64,000 nucleotides of DNA from Bacteroidota bacterium (GCA_030684645.1 JAUXUF010000311.1:1-64000), one strand, 5' to 3'; positions 42,496-53,663 are shown, numbered from the stretch's first letter. The notes: generated from the letters alone by a model not told the origin. Numbers and translations are program-made.

Positions 42496-44682
42496 ATGTC
42501 AAAATTTCCCTTCTTCAAACAATACGATGCCATGGATTGCGGACCAGCGTGTCTCCGCATGATAGCTGCATTCTATGGGAAAACATATTCACTTCAGAAA
42601 CTTCGTGATCTGGCACACATTACCCGTGAAGGTGTTTCACTGCTTGGTTTGAGTGAAGCAGCCGAAACCATTGGTTTTCGTACGATCGGTGCCCGCATTA
42701 CCCTCGAACAATTGATGGAAGCCCCGAAACCCTGCGTTGTTCACTGGGACCAGGATCATTTTGTAGTCGTTTACAACTACCGGAAAGGCAGGATATCTGT
42801 ATCAGATCCGGCATTCGGACTGGTTGAATACACCGAAGCAGAATTTAAAAAACACTGGCTGGCGACTGTCCGTCAGGGCGAACAGAAGGGAATTTGCCTG
42901 TTGTTTGAACCAACCCCGAAGTTCTTTGAGCTGGAAGGTGAGACAATTAATCGTGGCAATTTCAAATTTCTCCTGAAATACCTGAAACCTCACCGAAGAC
43001 TGGTTATTCAGTTGGTGCTGGGATTTTTTGTTGGCAGCCTGATTCAGCTGATTTTTCCTTTTCTGACACAGAGCATTGTTGATGTTGGTATCAATACCCA
43101 GGACATCAACTTTATATATCTGATTCTGGCAGCGCAGATGATGCTTTTCCTGAGCCGGATGACCGTGGATTTTATCCGGTCATGGATTCTGCTTCACATC
43201 AGCACACGAATTAATATCAGCATCATCTCCGATTTCCTGATTAAGCTGATGAAAATGCCGATTGGCTTTTTCGATACCAAAATGATTGGCGATTTGCTTC
43301 AGCGCATAGGAGATCATCGTCGAATCGAACGGTTTTTGACCTCACAATCGCTCAATGTTATTTTTTCTGTTTTCAATATAGTGATATTCAGTATTGTACT
43401 TGTCCTGTACAATTTGGGTATCTTCCTTGTATTTCTGTTTGGTTCAGTAATGTACATTGGTTGGATTTTTTTATTTCTCCGGAAACGGCGCGAGCTCGAT
43501 TTTAAACGGTTCGCTCAACTGGCCGACAATCAAAGCAAGCTGATCCAGTTAATCAACGGGATGCAGGAAATAAAACTGAACAACTACGAACGTCAGAAAA
43601 GGTGGGAGTGGGAGAGGATTCAGGCCCGGTTATTCAAAGTAAATGTAAATAACCTTTCCTTACAGCAATATCAGCAGGCAGGCTCGGTCTTCATCAACGA
43701 AACCAAGAATATTGTAATAACCATCCTGGCAGCCACTGCAGTTGTTAACGGACACATGACTTTGGGTATGATGCTGGCCGTACAATATATAATAGGCCAG
43801 ATGAACAGCCCGCTCGATCAGATGATTGAGTTTGTGCAGGTATCACAGGACGCCAAAATTAGTCTGGAACGGTTGGCCGAGATTCATAGCAACAAAGATG
43901 AAGACCAGGATCAGGAAGGAAAACTGACCACCTTACCGGCATCGGCTGATATTCGTATTTCGGATTTGGTTTTCCAGTACGAAGGGCCGCATTCTCCTAA
44001 AGTGCTTAATAATTTGAATCTGGTTCTTCCGCAAGGAAAAGTTACTGCCATTGTCGGGACCAGCGGAAGTGGCAAAACCACATTAGTGAAACTACTTCTT
44101 GGATTCTATCCACCGGTTTCCGGCTCTATCAAAATTGGCGATTCTGACTTATCGGCCTACCAGCAGCATTGGTGGCGTGCTAAATGCGGTGCGGTGATGC
44201 AGGATGGTTTTATCTTTTCAGATTCCATTGCATCCAACATTGCCATTGGCGATGAGGAACCCGACAAGGAAAGACTGAGCTATGCGGTTAGAATGGCCAA
44301 TATTCAGGAATTTATCGAAACTTTACCTTTAAATTACAATACCAAAATCGGGCCCGAAGGAGTTGGGATAAGCCAGGGGCAGAAACAGCGCATTCTAATA
44401 GCCCGGGCCATTTATAAAAATCCTGAATTTATTTTCTTCGATGAAGCGACCAACTCATTGGATGCGAACAACGAAAAAGTTATTCTGGAGAACCTGGATG
44501 AATTTTTTGCCGGAAAAACGGTTGTCGTTGTTGCCCACCGATTAAGTACCGTTAAAAATGCCCATCAGATCATTGTTATTGAAAAAGGAAATATCGTTGA
44601 AATTGGCACCCACGAAGAATTGACCCGAATAAAAGGCGCCTATTATCAATTGGTGAAGAACCAGCTTGAACTTGGGAACTAA
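42496..44682 (+). CDS. Peptidase-containing ABC exporter (C39 peptidase, membrane and ATPase domains)
   Basis: 728 residues from the ATG at 42496. Residues 1-130 form a C39 cysteine peptidase with Gln9, Cys15 (YDAMDCGPACLRMIA), His88 (WDQDHFVVV) and Asp104 (VSDPAFG), all catalytic positions intact. About six membrane helices follow (roughly 165-440). The ATPase has Walker A GTSGSGKTTL, signature ISQGQKQRI (Gln in place of the first Gly) and Walker B FIFFDEATNSLD. Such transporters cut double-glycine leaders and export the peptide. A HlyD-family gene follows 57 nt later. No substrate gene is visible nearby. Confidence 0.93.
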   Translation: MSKFPFFKQYDAMDCGPACLRMIAAFYGKTYSLQKLRDLAHITREGVSLLGLSEAAETIGFRTIGARITLEQLMEAPKPCVVHWDQDHFVVVYNYRKGRISVSDPAFGLVEYTEAEFKKHWLATVRQGEQKGICLLFEPTPKFFELEGETINRGNFKFLLKYLKPHRRLVIQLVLGFFVGSLIQLIFPFLTQSIVDVGINTQDINFIYLILAAQMMLFLSRMTVDFIRSWILLHISTRINISIISDFLIKLMKMPIGFFDTKMIGDLLQRIGDHRRIERFLTSQSLNVIFSVFNIVIFSIVLVLYNLGIFLVFLFGSVMYIGWIFLFLRKRRELDFKRFAQLADNQSKLIQLINGMQEIKLNNYERQKRWEWERIQARLFKVNVNNLSLQQYQQAGSVFINETKNIVITILAATAVVNGHMTLGMMLAVQYIIGQMNSPLDQMIEFVQVSQDAKISLERLAEIHSNKDEDQDQEGKLTTLPASADIRISDLVFQYEGPHSPKVLNNLNLVLPQGKVTAIVGTSGSGKTTLVKLLLGFYPPVSGSIKIGDSDLSAYQQHWWRAKCGAVMQDGFIFSDSIASNIAIGDEEPDKERLSYAVRMANIQEFIETLPLNYNTKIGPEGVGISQGQKQRILIARAIYKNPEFIFFDEATNSLDANNEKVILENLDEFFAGKTVVVVAHRLSTVKNAHQIIVIEKGNIVEIGTHEELTRIKGAYYQLVKNQLELGN

Positions 44683-44707
44683 AACGAAGGGCTGAAGGAT
44701 TGATTTT

Positions 44708-44731
44708 ATACTGAGACTGAATACTGAGACT
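44708..44731 (+). repeat. Short direct repeat between exporter genes
   Basis: ATACTGAGACT occurs twice with a 13-nt period in the 57-nt gap before the HlyD gene. Too short to interpret. Confidence 0.5.
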
Positions 44732-44739
44732 AGTTTATC

Positions 44740-46059
44740 ATGGATAAGGAGAAAAAAAATTTTGAAATAGAATTGAGAAGCGATGAATTCCAGGAGATTG
44801 TGCAGCAATCGCCCCGGTGGATGATTCGTTCCGGTATTTTCCTCATTTTCGGGATTGTAATCCTTTTGCTGGCTGGAAGTTACTTTTTTCGTTATCCGGA
44901 TGCCATCAATGCCAACATTGTGGTTCTGTCCGAAAATCCACCTGCATACCTGGCTGCCCGCACCACTGCCCGGATTGATTCACTGATGGCAGCCGACCAG
45001 CAACTGGTTTCCGAAGGTCAAATTATCGCCATACTCGAAAGTACGGCCAAATTTGAAGATGCCATGAAGTTGAAAGAGCTTTTTCTCCGTTTGGAACCGT
45101 TTATGCTGACTTTTGACACCCTGAATGTATCTGTACCTGAATTTGATTTGCAATTGGGTGATATTCAGTCGGATTATTCCAGTTTCGTAAGGTTGTACAA
45201 CGACTATTTTTCATTTCTGCGCCTGAAATTATATCCTAAGAAAATTAAATCGTTGAAGCAGCAAGTTGCGATGAACCGCATTTATTACGACCGGCTTTGG
45301 GCGCAAAAACAAGATATGGAAGCAGATTTTCGTTTAACCAATAGTCAGTTTAAACGCGATTCTTTGCTTCAGATGAAGGGTGTACTTTCTGATCTGGATT
45401 TGGAAAAAACCAAAGCCATCCTGATTCAGAAAAAATTCAATTTAAACAGTGCACGCACAAAACTTGCTGAAACCCAAAGTTCAACCATAAAGATAGAACA
45501 GGATGTGGTTGATGCCGAAATGGAATTTGCCAATCAGACTAAAAAAGCTCAGAGTACATTGGTTGAAGCCATGAATGTTCTGAAAAGCCGGTTGGCCTTT
45601 TGGGAACAAACCTATATTGTCAGGAGCCCAATTTCAGGCAAAGTAAGTTTTACCAATTTCTGGAGTAACAATCAGCAAGTCAAAAAAGATGAGATTGTAT
45701 TTTCTGTTATTCCTGAAAAACAATCCCAAATCATTGGCCGGATCAGCCTGGCATTTAAAGGAGCCGGAAAGGTAGCTGTTGGTCAAAGAGTCAATATCAG
45801 GTTCGAAAATTTTCCGTATATGGAATATGGCTTTATCAAAGGCACGGTTAAAAGCATTTCGCTAATTCCAAACAATGAAAATTACATTGTTGAAGTGGAG
45901 TTGCCCCAGGACCTGATGACCAATTACAACATACCATTAAAATTCAGTCAGGAGATGAAAGGATCAGCCGAAATAATAACAGAAGATTTAAGACTCATCC
46001 AACGATTTTTTAATCCGGTAAAATCGCTGCTTAAACACCGGGTTTCCCAATCAGAATAA
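44740..46059 (+). CDS. HlyD-family membrane fusion protein
   Basis: 439 residues. A short cytoplasmic N-terminus, one helix (about 31-50), a lipoyl-like beta domain split around a long coiled coil, and the family segment IVRSPISGKVSFTNFWSNNQQVKKDE. It links the inner-membrane exporter to an outer-membrane channel. With the preceding C39-ABC gene it makes a type I secretion pair; the TolC-like channel is not encoded here and is presumably elsewhere. An A/T-rich hairpin follows its stop. Confidence 0.9.
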   Translation: MDKEKKNFEIELRSDEFQEIVQQSPRWMIRSGIFLIFGIVILLLAGSYFFRYPDAINANIVVLSENPPAYLAARTTARIDSLMAADQQLVSEGQIIAILESTAKFEDAMKLKELFLRLEPFMLTFDTLNVSVPEFDLQLGDIQSDYSSFVRLYNDYFSFLRLKLYPKKIKSLKQQVAMNRIYYDRLWAQKQDMEADFRLTNSQFKRDSLLQMKGVLSDLDLEKTKAILIQKKFNLNSARTKLAETQSSTIKIEQDVVDAEMEFANQTKKAQSTLVEAMNVLKSRLAFWEQTYIVRSPISGKVSFTNFWSNNQQVKKDEIVFSVIPEKQSQIIGRISLAFKGAGKVAVGQRVNIRFENFPYMEYGFIKGTVKSISLIPNNENYIVEVELPQDLMTNYNIPLKFSQEMKGSAEIITEDLRLIQRFFNPVKSLLKHRVSQSE

Positions 46060-46093
46060 GACATCCTGCCAATTTAATATTTCCTACGTTAAG

Positions 46094-46118
46094 AATAATT
46101 GAAAAAAGATCAATTATT
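46094..46118 (+). terminator. Weak A/T-rich hairpin after the HlyD gene
   Basis: AATAATTGA and TCAATTATT form a 9-bp stem with a 7-nt loop, followed by TTCC. Weak in GC, but placed just upstream of the ribosomal promoters. Confidence 0.45.
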
Positions 46119-46130
46119 TTCCGGGTTTTA

Positions 46131-46161
46131 TTGGGTTTTCTATTGGCAATTAGTACTTTTG
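46131..46161 (+). promoter_or_regulatory. Ribosomal cluster promoter P1
   Basis: TTG (46131-46133), 20 nt, TACTTTTG (46154-46161). About 120 nt before rpsL. Confidence 0.65.
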
Positions 46162-46206
46162 CGAGCCGTTTAAAAGGGAAAACTCTTTTGACCGGTGTGT
46201 AAGGTA

Positions 46207-46236
46207 TTGGAATTGATGAAAATTACGATACCTTTG
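46207..46236 (+). promoter_or_regulatory. Ribosomal cluster promoter P2
   Basis: TTG (46207-46209), 19 nt, TACCTTTG (46229-46236). It lies 75 nt after P1, giving two tandem consensus promoters in front of rpsL. Confidence 0.65.
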
Positions 46237-46282
46237 CAAACCAATTTTTTGCGTAAGTAATATTTAAATTAAGAGTAGCTAT

Positions 46283-46663
46283 ATGCCAACGATTCAGCAG
46301 TTAGTTAGAAAAGGAAGACAAAGTAATGCGGAGAAAAGTAAGTCTCCGGCATTGGATTCTTGCCCACAGAGAAGGGGAGTATGTGTTCGTGTTTATACCA
46401 CAACTCCTAAAAAACCAAACTCAGCGATGCGTAAAGTAGCCAGGGTTCGGTTGACAAATGGCAAGGAAGTGAACGCTTACATTCCGGGAGAAGGTCATAA
46501 CCTTCAGGAACATTCTATTGTATTGGTACGCGGTGGTAGGGTAAAAGACCTTCCGGGAGTTCGTTACCATTTAATTCGTGGCGCTTTGGATACCGCCGGT
46601 GTTGAAGGTCGTACTCAAAGACGGTCGAAATACGGTACCAAAAGACCAAAAGTGAAAAAATAA
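46283..46663 (+). CDS. rpsL: Ribosomal protein uS12
   Basis: 126 residues; decoding-centre protein of the 30S subunit. The conserved [10 protein letters not shown] loop keeps the Lys linked to streptomycin sensitivity, and [12 protein letters not shown] keeps the second such Lys. It is first in the continuous ribosomal cluster behind two tandem promoters, 126 nt before rpsG; this gap holds nothing recognised. Confidence 0.98.
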   Translation: MPTIQQLVRKGRQSNAEKSKSPALDSCPQRRGVCVRVYTTTPKKPNSAMRKVARVRLTNGKEVNAYIPGEGHNLQEHSIVLVRGGRVKDLPGVRYHLIRGALDTAGVEGRTQRRSKYGTKRPKVKK

Positions 46664-46789
46664 GATTTTCACTGATTTATTTATTTAATTGACGTTCTAG
46701 CTTAGTGGTTTGAGTTGAGTAAAGAGGCCCCAGAGCCGATTGAAGCCCACAAACGACAGCGAATTTAATTAACACTTAAGCATTACATA

Positions 46790-47266
46790 ATGAGAAAATC
46801 GAAACCAAAGAAGCGGATCATTCTGCCCGATCCAAAATTTAATGACGTACTGGTTACACGTTTCGTCAACGACTTGATGTATGACGGTAAAAAATCCATC
46901 GCGTATCAAATATTCTACGACGCCATGGATATCGTTGAGAAAAAAATGAAGGACTCTGAAGTTAGTCCGGTGGATGTGTTTAAAAAAGCGCTCGAAAAAA
47001 TTACCCCTCACGTTGAAGTGAAAAGCAGAAGAGTTGGTGGAGCTACATTCCAGGTTCCTATGGAAATCCGCCCCGAAAGAAAAACCTCAATCTCAGTCAA
47101 AAACTTAATCTTATATTCCCGCAAACGTTCAGGCCGTTCGATGGCTGAAAAACTTGCAGGCGAAATTGTTGCAGCTTATAACGAAGAAGGTGGAGCTTTC
47201 AAAAAGAAAGAAGACACACACCGTATGGCTGAAGCAAACCGCGCATTTGCACATTTCCGTTTTTAG
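46790..47266 (+). CDS. rpsG: Ribosomal protein uS7
   Basis: 158 residues. Starts assembly of the 30S head by binding the 3' domain of 16S rRNA and sits near the E site. The text [20 protein letters not shown] and [12 protein letters not shown] is diagnostic. It is followed after 62 nt by fusA, the usual str order. Confidence 0.98.
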   Translation: MRKSKPKKRIILPDPKFNDVLVTRFVNDLMYDGKKSIAYQIFYDAMDIVEKKMKDSEVSPVDVFKKALEKITPHVEVKSRRVGGATFQVPMEIRPERKTSISVKNLILYSRKRSGRSMAEKLAGEIVAAYNEEGGAFKKKEDTHRMAEANRAFAHFRF

Positions 47267-47328
47267 TTTTTAGAAAAGGATTAGAAGAATAGAAAGCGTT
47301 TTAGTAAAAGGAAAGATATTGGTAAAAA

Positions 47329-49440
47329 ATGGCAAAAGACTTAAGATATACTAGAAATATTGGCATCATGGCTCACATTGATGCCGGCAAAACGACCACT
47401 TCGGAGCGCATCCTGTATTATACAGGTATCACGCACCGTATTGGAGAAGTCCACGATGGGGCTGCCACCATGGACTGGATGGAGCAGGAGCAGGAACGTG
47501 GTATTACCATTACCTCGGCTGCTACGACAACTTTCTGGACATATCAGGATATAGAACATAAAATTAACATCATCGATACTCCCGGACACGTTGACTTTAC
47601 TGTTGAAGTAGAGCGTTCGTTAAGGGTTTTGGATGGCGCTGTTGCTCTTTTTTGTGCTGTTGGTGGTGTTGAAGCTCAATCGGAAACGGTTTGGCGTCAG
47701 GCTGAAAAATATGGTGTTCCACGTATCGGGTTCGTGAATAAAATGGACCGTTCGGGAGCCGATTTTTATAATGTGCTTAATGAGGTAAGAGAGAAACTAG
47801 GGGCAAACCCGATTCCGATCACCATCCCAATTGGCGCTGAAGAAACTTTTGAAGGCGTGGTTGACTTGATCGAAATGAAAGCCATTCGCTGGAGAGACGA
47901 TGCAACATTGGGTACTACGTTTTATCTGGAAGAAATTCCAGCTGACATGAAAGAAATTGCCGATGAGTATCGTGCAAAACTGGTTGAAGCTGTTGCTGAA
48001 TTTGATGATGATTTGCTCGAACGTTTTTTCGAGGATCCGGAATCAATTACGGTTGATCAGATGTTGACTGTAATTCGTAAAGCAACCATCAGTGGTTCAA
48101 TCGTACCAATGATGTGTGGTTCGGCATTCAAAAACAAGGGTGTTCAGCGTTTGCTCGATGCCGTTTGTTCTTTCCTCCCAAGCCCACTTGATAAAGGCGA
48201 AATTGTTGGAGTTGAATATGATGATCCGGATGTTGAAATTATTCGTCATGCTGATGTGAACGAACCTCTTTCAGCTCTGGCATTCAAAATTGCTACCGAC
48301 CCTTATGTCGGTCGTTTGTGTTTTATTCGTGTTTATTCAGGTAAAATTACTGCAGGTGACTCGGTCTTTAATTCCAGGACAGGAAAAAAAGAACGCATCT
48401 CGCGTATTTACCAGATGCACTCCAACAAACAAAATCCGATTGATGTAATTGAAGCAGGTGATATTTGTGCAGCTGTTGGATTTAAAGATATCCGTACAGG
48501 CGATACTTTGTCTGATTTAGACAATCCTGTTGTTCTTGAAAGTATGGACTTTCCGGAACCAGTTATCGGCATTGCCATTGAGCCTAAAACTCAAAAAGAT
48601 CTCGATAAATTGAATTTGGGTTTATATAAGCTTGCCGAAGAAGATCCAACGTTTAAAGTAAATACCGATCAGGATTCAGGCCAGACCATCATTAGAGGAA
48701 TGGGTGAACTTCACCTTGAAATTATTGTTGACCGTCTTCGTCGTGAATTTAAAGTGGAATGTAACCAGGGAGCTCCCCAGGTTGCTTATAAAGAATGTAT
48801 CACCAAATCGGTTGAAATCCGTGAAGTGTTCAAGAAACAATCCGGAGGCCGTGGTAAATTCGCTGATATTAGTGTTCGCGTTGAGCCAGCCGATGAAGGT
48901 AAAATCGGACTTCAGTTTGTTGATGCTGTCAAAGGCGGAAACATTCCACGCGAATATATCCCATCCGTACAAAAAGGATTCGAATCTGCTTTGTTGAACG
49001 GTCCGCTGGCAGGGTTCAATGTCGATAGCCTGAAGGTTACACTGCTCGATGGTAGTTTCCATGCAGTTGACTCCGATCAGTTGTCATTTGAAATCTGCGC
49101 ACGTCAGGCATTTAAAACTGCTGCCGGTAAAGCAGGTCCAAGATTGCTTGAACCTATTATGAAATGCGAAATTGTTACTCCTGAAGAATACATGGGTGAC
49201 ATTATCGGTGACCTTAACCGACGTCGGGGGCAAATTGAAGGTATGGAAGAAAAAGCGGGCGCCCGTGTGATCAAAGCATTGGTTCCGCTTTCTGAATTAT
49301 TCGGATATGTAACTGTCCTCCGGACTTTATCGTCTGGTCGTGCAACATCGTCAATGGAATTCGCGAAATACGTTGAATTACCGAAACTATTGGCAATTAA
49401 AGTTCTTGATGATTTAAAAGGAAGAACAGACCTATTATAA
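47329..49440 (+). CDS. fusA: Elongation factor G (canonical)
   Basis: 703 residues. GTPase that drives tRNA-mRNA translocation. All motifs are intact: [13 protein letters not shown], switch [15 protein letters not shown] with catalytic His87, and VNKMD. It is the housekeeping copy, in contrast to the degenerate paralogue at 39792-41948. In many bacteria tuf follows; here rpsJ follows after 27 nt. Confidence 0.98.
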   Translation: MAKDLRYTRNIGIMAHIDAGKTTTSERILYYTGITHRIGEVHDGAATMDWMEQEQERGITITSAATTTFWTYQDIEHKINIIDTPGHVDFTVEVERSLRVLDGAVALFCAVGGVEAQSETVWRQAEKYGVPRIGFVNKMDRSGADFYNVLNEVREKLGANPIPITIPIGAEETFEGVVDLIEMKAIRWRDDATLGTTFYLEEIPADMKEIADEYRAKLVEAVAEFDDDLLERFFEDPESITVDQMLTVIRKATISGSIVPMMCGSAFKNKGVQRLLDAVCSFLPSPLDKGEIVGVEYDDPDVEIIRHADVNEPLSALAFKIATDPYVGRLCFIRVYSGKITAGDSVFNSRTGKKERISRIYQMHSNKQNPIDVIEAGDICAAVGFKDIRTGDTLSDLDNPVVLESMDFPEPVIGIAIEPKTQKDLDKLNLGLYKLAEEDPTFKVNTDQDSGQTIIRGMGELHLEIIVDRLRREFKVECNQGAPQVAYKECITKSVEIREVFKKQSGGRGKFADISVRVEPADEGKIGLQFVDAVKGGNIPREYIPSVQKGFESALLNGPLAGFNVDSLKVTLLDGSFHAVDSDQLSFEICARQAFKTAAGKAGPRLLEPIMKCEIVTPEEYMGDIIGDLNRRRGQIEGMEEKAGARVIKALVPLSELFGYVTVLRTLSSGRATSSMEFAKYVELPKLLAIKVLDDLKGRTDLL

Positions 49441-49467
49441 TTACAAACTGTATTATTATTTCTCATT

Positions 49468-49773
49468 ATGAGTCAAAAGATCAGAATTAAGCTGAAATCG
49501 TATGATCACAACTTAGTGGACAAGTCGGCCGAAAAGATCGTAAAAACAGTTAAAACAACAGGTGCAATAGTAAGCGGACCAATTCCGCTTCCTACTCACA
49601 AACGTATTTTTACTGTATTACGCTCAACCTTTGTGAATAAAAAATCAAGGGAACAATTCGAGCTGTCGTCATACAAACGTTTGATTGACATTTACAGTTC
49701 AACAGCAAAAACCATCGACGCCTTAATGAAGCTTGAATTACCAAGTGGCGTTGAAGTAGAAATTAAAGTTTGA
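49468..49773 (+). CDS. rpsJ: Ribosomal protein uS10
   Basis: 101 residues. 30S head protein; also the NusB partner (NusE) in antitermination. Recognised from [22 protein letters not shown] and [17 protein letters not shown]. It opens the S10 part of the cluster directly behind fusA, with no promoter box seen in the gap. Confidence 0.98.
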   Translation: MSQKIRIKLKSYDHNLVDKSAEKIVKTVKTTGAIVSGPIPLPTHKRIFTVLRSTFVNKKSREQFELSSYKRLIDIYSSTAKTIDALMKLELPSGVEVEIKV

Positions 49774-49794
49774 TAACCTGTAAAAAACAAAAAA

Positions 49795-50412
49795 ATGGCA
49801 GGATTAATCGGTAAAAAAATCGGAATGACTTCCGTATTCAGTGTTGAGGGGAAAAACATCCCATGCACTGTGATTCAAGCCGGTCCTTGTGTGGTAACAC
49901 AAGTGAAATCGGTGGGAACTGACGGCTATGATTCTATTCAGTTGGGCTTTGAAGACAAAAAGGAAAAGCACACCAACAAAGCTGAAATGGGTCATTTCAA
50001 AAAAGCCACCACAGAACCCAAAAGAAAAATTATTGAGTTCAAGGAACTGGAAGGCGAATTTAAACTTGGTGACATCGTTACAGTTGATTCTTTCATTGAA
50101 GAAGGATGGGTTGACGTTCAGGGTGTGACAAAAGGTAAAGGATTCCAGGGGGTAGTAAAACGTCATGGTTTTGCTGGTGTTGGCGATGCCACACACGGAC
50201 AGCACAACCGTTTGAGAGCTCCTGGTTCAGTGGGTGCATCTTCTTATCCATCCCGCGTTTTCAAAGGAATGCGCATGGCTGGTAACGATGGCAATGACAA
50301 TGTTACGATTCAGAACCTGAAAGTTTTGAAAATCATTCCAGAGTCAAATTTATTGATAGTTAAAGGATCAGTTCCTGGTTGTAAAGGTTCATATGTAATT
50401 ATTTATCAGTAA
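49795..50412 (+). CDS. rplC: Ribosomal protein uL3
   Basis: 205 residues. Early 50S assembly protein reaching the peptidyl transferase centre. [13 protein letters not shown] at the start and GATHGQ-like [18 protein letters not shown] are diagnostic. Its stop overlaps the rplD start by one base (TAATG). Confidence 0.98.
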   Translation: MAGLIGKKIGMTSVFSVEGKNIPCTVIQAGPCVVTQVKSVGTDGYDSIQLGFEDKKEKHTNKAEMGHFKKATTEPKRKIIEFKELEGEFKLGDIVTVDSFIEEGWVDVQGVTKGKGFQGVVKRHGFAGVGDATHGQHNRLRAPGSVGASSYPSRVFKGMRMAGNDGNDNVTIQNLKVLKIIPESNLLIVKGSVPGCKGSYVIIYQ

Positions 50413-51041
50413 TGGAAATAAAAGTATTAAATACAGCAGGACAAGAAACCGGAAGAACTGTTACGTTAGACGAACAAATTTTCGGTATTGAGCCAAATGA
50501 CCATGCCATTTATCTGGATGTCAAACAAATTCTGGCCAATAAAAGACAAGGAACCCACAGTTCGAAAGAGCGAGGCGAAGTATCAGGAAGTACCCGGAAG
50601 CTGAAAAAGCAAAAAGGTACCGGTACTGCACGTGCAGGTAGTATTAAATCACCGGTTTTCCGTGGCGGGGGCCGTGTTTTTGGACCACGTCCGAGAAGCT
50701 ACGATTTTAAATTGAACAAGAAGGTCAAATCTCTTGCACGCAAATCCGCATTAACATACAAAGCCCTGGAAGAAGCAATTCTGGTCATTGAAGATTTCTC
50801 TTTTGAATCTCCAAAAACCCGCGAAATGGTGCAAATCAGTAATAATCTGAAAATTAATGATAAAAAGTCACTTTTCGTTTTACCGGAAGAAAATAAAAAT
50901 ATATATTTGTCCTCCAGAAATTTGCAGGCTATTTCTGTTATAACTGCTTCAGAATTAAATACTTATCAAATTCTGAACGCAAAAAAAGTAATAGTTTTGG
51001 AAAGTTCAGTGAGCAAGATTGAAGAATTGTTTAAGATATAA
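50412..51041 (+). CDS. rplD: Ribosomal protein uL4
   Basis: 209 residues. Lines the exit tunnel with its long loop ([22 protein letters not shown]). In E. coli L4 also represses the S10 operon; whether this holds here cannot be read from the sequence, because no long leader precedes rpsJ. Confidence 0.98.
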   Translation: MEIKVLNTAGQETGRTVTLDEQIFGIEPNDHAIYLDVKQILANKRQGTHSSKERGEVSGSTRKLKKQKGTGTARAGSIKSPVFRGGGRVFGPRPRSYDFKLNKKVKSLARKSALTYKALEEAILVIEDFSFESPKTREMVQISNNLKINDKKSLFVLPEENKNIYLSSRNLQAISVITASELNTYQILNAKKVIVLESSVSKIEELFKI

Positions 51042-51052
51042 AAGGCTTGAAA

Positions 51053-51343
51053 ATGGAAATTTTAATTAAACCCATCGTAACCGAAAAGATGACAGGTCAG
51101 GCCGAAGGTCTTAACCGCTACGGCTTTATCGTCAATCGGAGCGCTAATAAATTACAGATAAGAAGAGCCATTGAAAGTTTATACAATGTTTCAGTACAAT
51201 CTGTGAATACATTAATTAACGGTGGTAAACGGAAATCTCGTTTTACCAAAGCCGGGGTCATTTCCGGAAGTACCGGAATGAGCAAAAAAGCTATTGTTAC
51301 AATAGCAAAAGGAGAATCTATTGATTTTTACAGTAATATTTAA
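51053..51343 (+). CDS. rplW: Ribosomal protein uL23
   Basis: 96 residues from the ATG at 51053 (MEILIKPIVTEKM). The ORF track used a TTG two codons earlier, which is not needed. Sits at the tunnel exit where trigger factor and SRP dock. It keeps the family VNTLINGGKRKSRF stretch. Confidence 0.96.
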   Translation: MEILIKPIVTEKMTGQAEGLNRYGFIVNRSANKLQIRRAIESLYNVSVQSVNTLINGGKRKSRFTKAGVISGSTGMSKKAIVTIAKGESIDFYSNI

Positions 51344-51349
51344 TTTAAA

Positions 51350-52174
51350 ATGGCAGTAAGAAAATTAAATCCAGTTACTCCGGGTCAAAGGCACAAGATT
51401 GCCGGGACCTTTGAGTCCATTACTGCATCAACACCTGAAAAATCATTGTTGAAGCCCATGACGAGATCTGGCGGTCGAAATGGCCAGGGTCGCATGACAA
51501 TGAGGTATATAGGTGGTGGCCACAAACGAAAATACCGCTTTATCGATTTTAAGAGAGATAAAGATGGTATTGTCGCTGTTGTAGAATCTATTCAGTATGA
51601 TCCAAACCGTACCGCTCGAATTGCACTGCTGGTTTTTCCAGATGGTGAAAAAAGGTACATGCTGGCACCCAACGGATTAAAAGTTGGCCAGAAAGTCGAG
51701 AGCGGAACCGGTGTGGCGCCTGAAATTGGTAATACACTACCACTTGCTGAAATACCTTTAGGAACCTTGGTTCACAACATTGAACTTCATCCCAGTCAGG
51801 GAGGTGTGATGGCTCGTAGTGCCGGAACGTACGCTCAGTTAACTTCCAGAGAAGGAAAGTATGCTATCGTGAAATTGCCTTCGGGCGAATCCAGAATGGT
51901 GCTTGTAACTTGTCGTGCTACAGTAGGTATCGTTGGAAATACCGAACACAACTTGGAACGGTCAGGTAAAGCTGGTCGCTCAAGATGGTTAGGTAGAAGA
52001 CCTCGCGTCAGAGGTGTTGCTATGAACCCTGTCGATCACCCAATGGGTGGTGGAGAAGGTCGTTCTTCAGGTGGACATCCACGTTCACGGAAAGGCTTGT
52101 TAGCAAAAGGCTTCAAAACCCGTTCGCTCAAGAAAGCTTCCAACAGGTATATTGTAGAAAAACGCAAGAAATAA
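51350..52174 (+). CDS. rplB: Ribosomal protein uL2
   Basis: 274 residues. Needed for subunit joining and peptidyl transfer. The functional [19 protein letters not shown] segment with its conserved His is present, as are [15 protein letters not shown] and the basic C-terminus. Confidence 0.98.
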   Translation: MAVRKLNPVTPGQRHKIAGTFESITASTPEKSLLKPMTRSGGRNGQGRMTMRYIGGGHKRKYRFIDFKRDKDGIVAVVESIQYDPNRTARIALLVFPDGEKRYMLAPNGLKVGQKVESGTGVAPEIGNTLPLAEIPLGTLVHNIELHPSQGGVMARSAGTYAQLTSREGKYAIVKLPSGESRMVLVTCRATVGIVGNTEHNLERSGKAGRSRWLGRRPRVRGVAMNPVDHPMGGGEGRSSGGHPRSRKGLLAKGFKTRSLKKASNRYIVEKRKK

Positions 52175-52176
52175 TT

Positions 52177-52184
52177 AAAAGGAG
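52177..52184 (+). promoter_or_regulatory. Shine-Dalgarno sequence of rpsS
   Basis: AAAAGGAG, 6 nt before the ATG at 52191. Unusual, since most genes in this window have no such motif. Confidence 0.6.
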
Positions 52185-52190
52185 AAGAAT

Positions 52191-52457
52191 ATGAGTCGTT
52201 CATTAAAGAAAGGGCCTTTTATCGATTTCAAGCTCGAACGTAAAGTTCTAGCTATGGTTGAAACCAATAAAAAATCGGTAATCAAAACCTGGGCCAGAGC
52301 ATCAGTAATTTCTCCTGACTTTGTAGGGCAGACCATTGCAGTTCACAACGGGAACAAATTTATTCCGGTTTATGTAACTGAAAACATGGTCGGTCATAAA
52401 TTTGGTGAATTTGCACCTACAAGAACCTTCAGGGGACATGCCAAAGGAAGAAAATAA
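52191..52457 (+). CDS. rpsS: Ribosomal protein uS19
   Basis: 88 residues. 30S head protein contacting uS13 and the A-site finger. [12 protein letters not shown] and the [10 protein letters not shown] tail are diagnostic. It has a clear Shine-Dalgarno sequence, rare here. Confidence 0.98.
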   Translation: MSRSLKKGPFIDFKLERKVLAMVETNKKSVIKTWARASVISPDFVGQTIAVHNGNKFIPVYVTENMVGHKFGEFAPTRTFRGHAKGRK

Positions 52458-52494
52458 GGCATGAGATTCTCATTAACTATTAAAAGAATTCACG

Positions 52495-52908
52495 ATGGGT
52501 GCTAGAAAAAGAAATAGTGCAACCGAAAGTAAGGAAGCTAAAAAACAGCAATTTTTTGCAGTTTTGAAGAATTGTCCTACTTCACCGCGAAAAATGAGGC
52601 TTGTAGCCGATATGGTCCGCGGAATGGAAGTGAACAGAGCTCTTGATGTACTAAAGTTTTCCTCTAAGGAATCTTCGCGCAGACTCGAAAAATTAGTCAT
52701 GTCGGCCATTGCAAACTGGCAGGCAAAAAACGAAGGAACCCGCCTGGAAGAAAGCAATTTGTATGTGAAAACTATCGCTGTTGATTCAGGAAGAATATTG
52801 AAAAGACTTAGCCCTGCACCACAGGGACGTGCTCACCGGATCAAGAAAAGATCGAATCACGTGACCGTTAGTCTGGGTAGTTTAATTCAAGTAAAAGAAA
52901 CAGAATAA
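52495..52908 (+). CDS. rplV: Ribosomal protein uL22
   Basis: 137 residues. Its beta-hairpin lines the exit tunnel and is the site of macrolide-resistance changes. [18 protein letters not shown] and the hairpin [21 protein letters not shown] are as expected. Followed by rpsC after 10 nt. Confidence 0.98.
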   Translation: MGARKRNSATESKEAKKQQFFAVLKNCPTSPRKMRLVADMVRGMEVNRALDVLKFSSKESSRRLEKLVMSAIANWQAKNEGTRLEESNLYVKTIAVDSGRILKRLSPAPQGRAHRIKKRSNHVTVSLGSLIQVKETE

Positions 52909-52918
52909 ATAATAATAC

Positions 52919-53635
52919 ATGGGACAAAAAGTTAATCCAATCGCTAATCGTTTAGGAATCATCAAAGGATGGGATTCCAATTGGTTCGGTGGAAACAACT
53001 ATGGCGATAAGCTCGTGGAAGATTTTAAAATCAGGGAATATCTGAATGCCCGTTTGGCAAAAGCAAGTATTTCCAAGATTATTATTGAACGTACACTGAA
53101 GCTTATTACTATCACTGTTCACACCTCAAGGCCCGGTATTATTATTGGCAAAGGTGGTCAGGAAGTTGATAAACTGAAAGAAGAGTTGAAGAAGATCACC
53201 AACAAGGAAGTTCAGATCAACATTTTTGAAATTAAACGTCCGGAATTAGATGCTAAAATTGTAGCCGTTAACATTGCACGTCAGATCGAAGGTAAAATTG
53301 CCTACCGTCGTGCGACCAAAATGGCTATCGCTTCCACCATGAGAATGGGAGCACAAGGCATCAAGATTCAGGTTTCAGGCCGGTTAAACGGAGCTGAAAT
53401 GGCACGTTCAGAAATGTATAAAGATGGTCGTACTCCTTTGCATACTCTGAGAGCTGATATAGATTATGCTCTTGCAGAAGCCTTAACCAAGACCGGTTTA
53501 CTCGGTGTAAAAGTTTGGATCTGCAAAGGCGAGATTTATGGAAAGCGTGACCTTTCACCAAATGTTGGCCAGAAACCTGGCCGTCCGACAGAAGGTGGCC
53601 CAAAAGGTGGCGGATTTAAGAAAAGAAGAAAATAA
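52919..53635 (+). CDS. rpsC: Ribosomal protein uS3
   Basis: 238 residues. mRNA-entry protein with a KH domain ([17 protein letters not shown]) and the [15 protein letters not shown]-terminal domain. Starts [13 protein letters not shown] as usual. Confidence 0.98.
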   Translation: MGQKVNPIANRLGIIKGWDSNWFGGNNYGDKLVEDFKIREYLNARLAKASISKIIIERTLKLITITVHTSRPGIIIGKGGQEVDKLKEELKKITNKEVQINIFEIKRPELDAKIVAVNIARQIEGKIAYRRATKMAIASTMRMGAQGIKIQVSGRLNGAEMARSEMYKDGRTPLHTLRADIDYALAEALTKTGLLGVKVWICKGEIYGKRDLSPNVGQKPGRPTEGGPKGGGFKKRRK

Positions 53636-53663
53636 TTTGTAAACCTTTCAGAATTAAAGAAGG

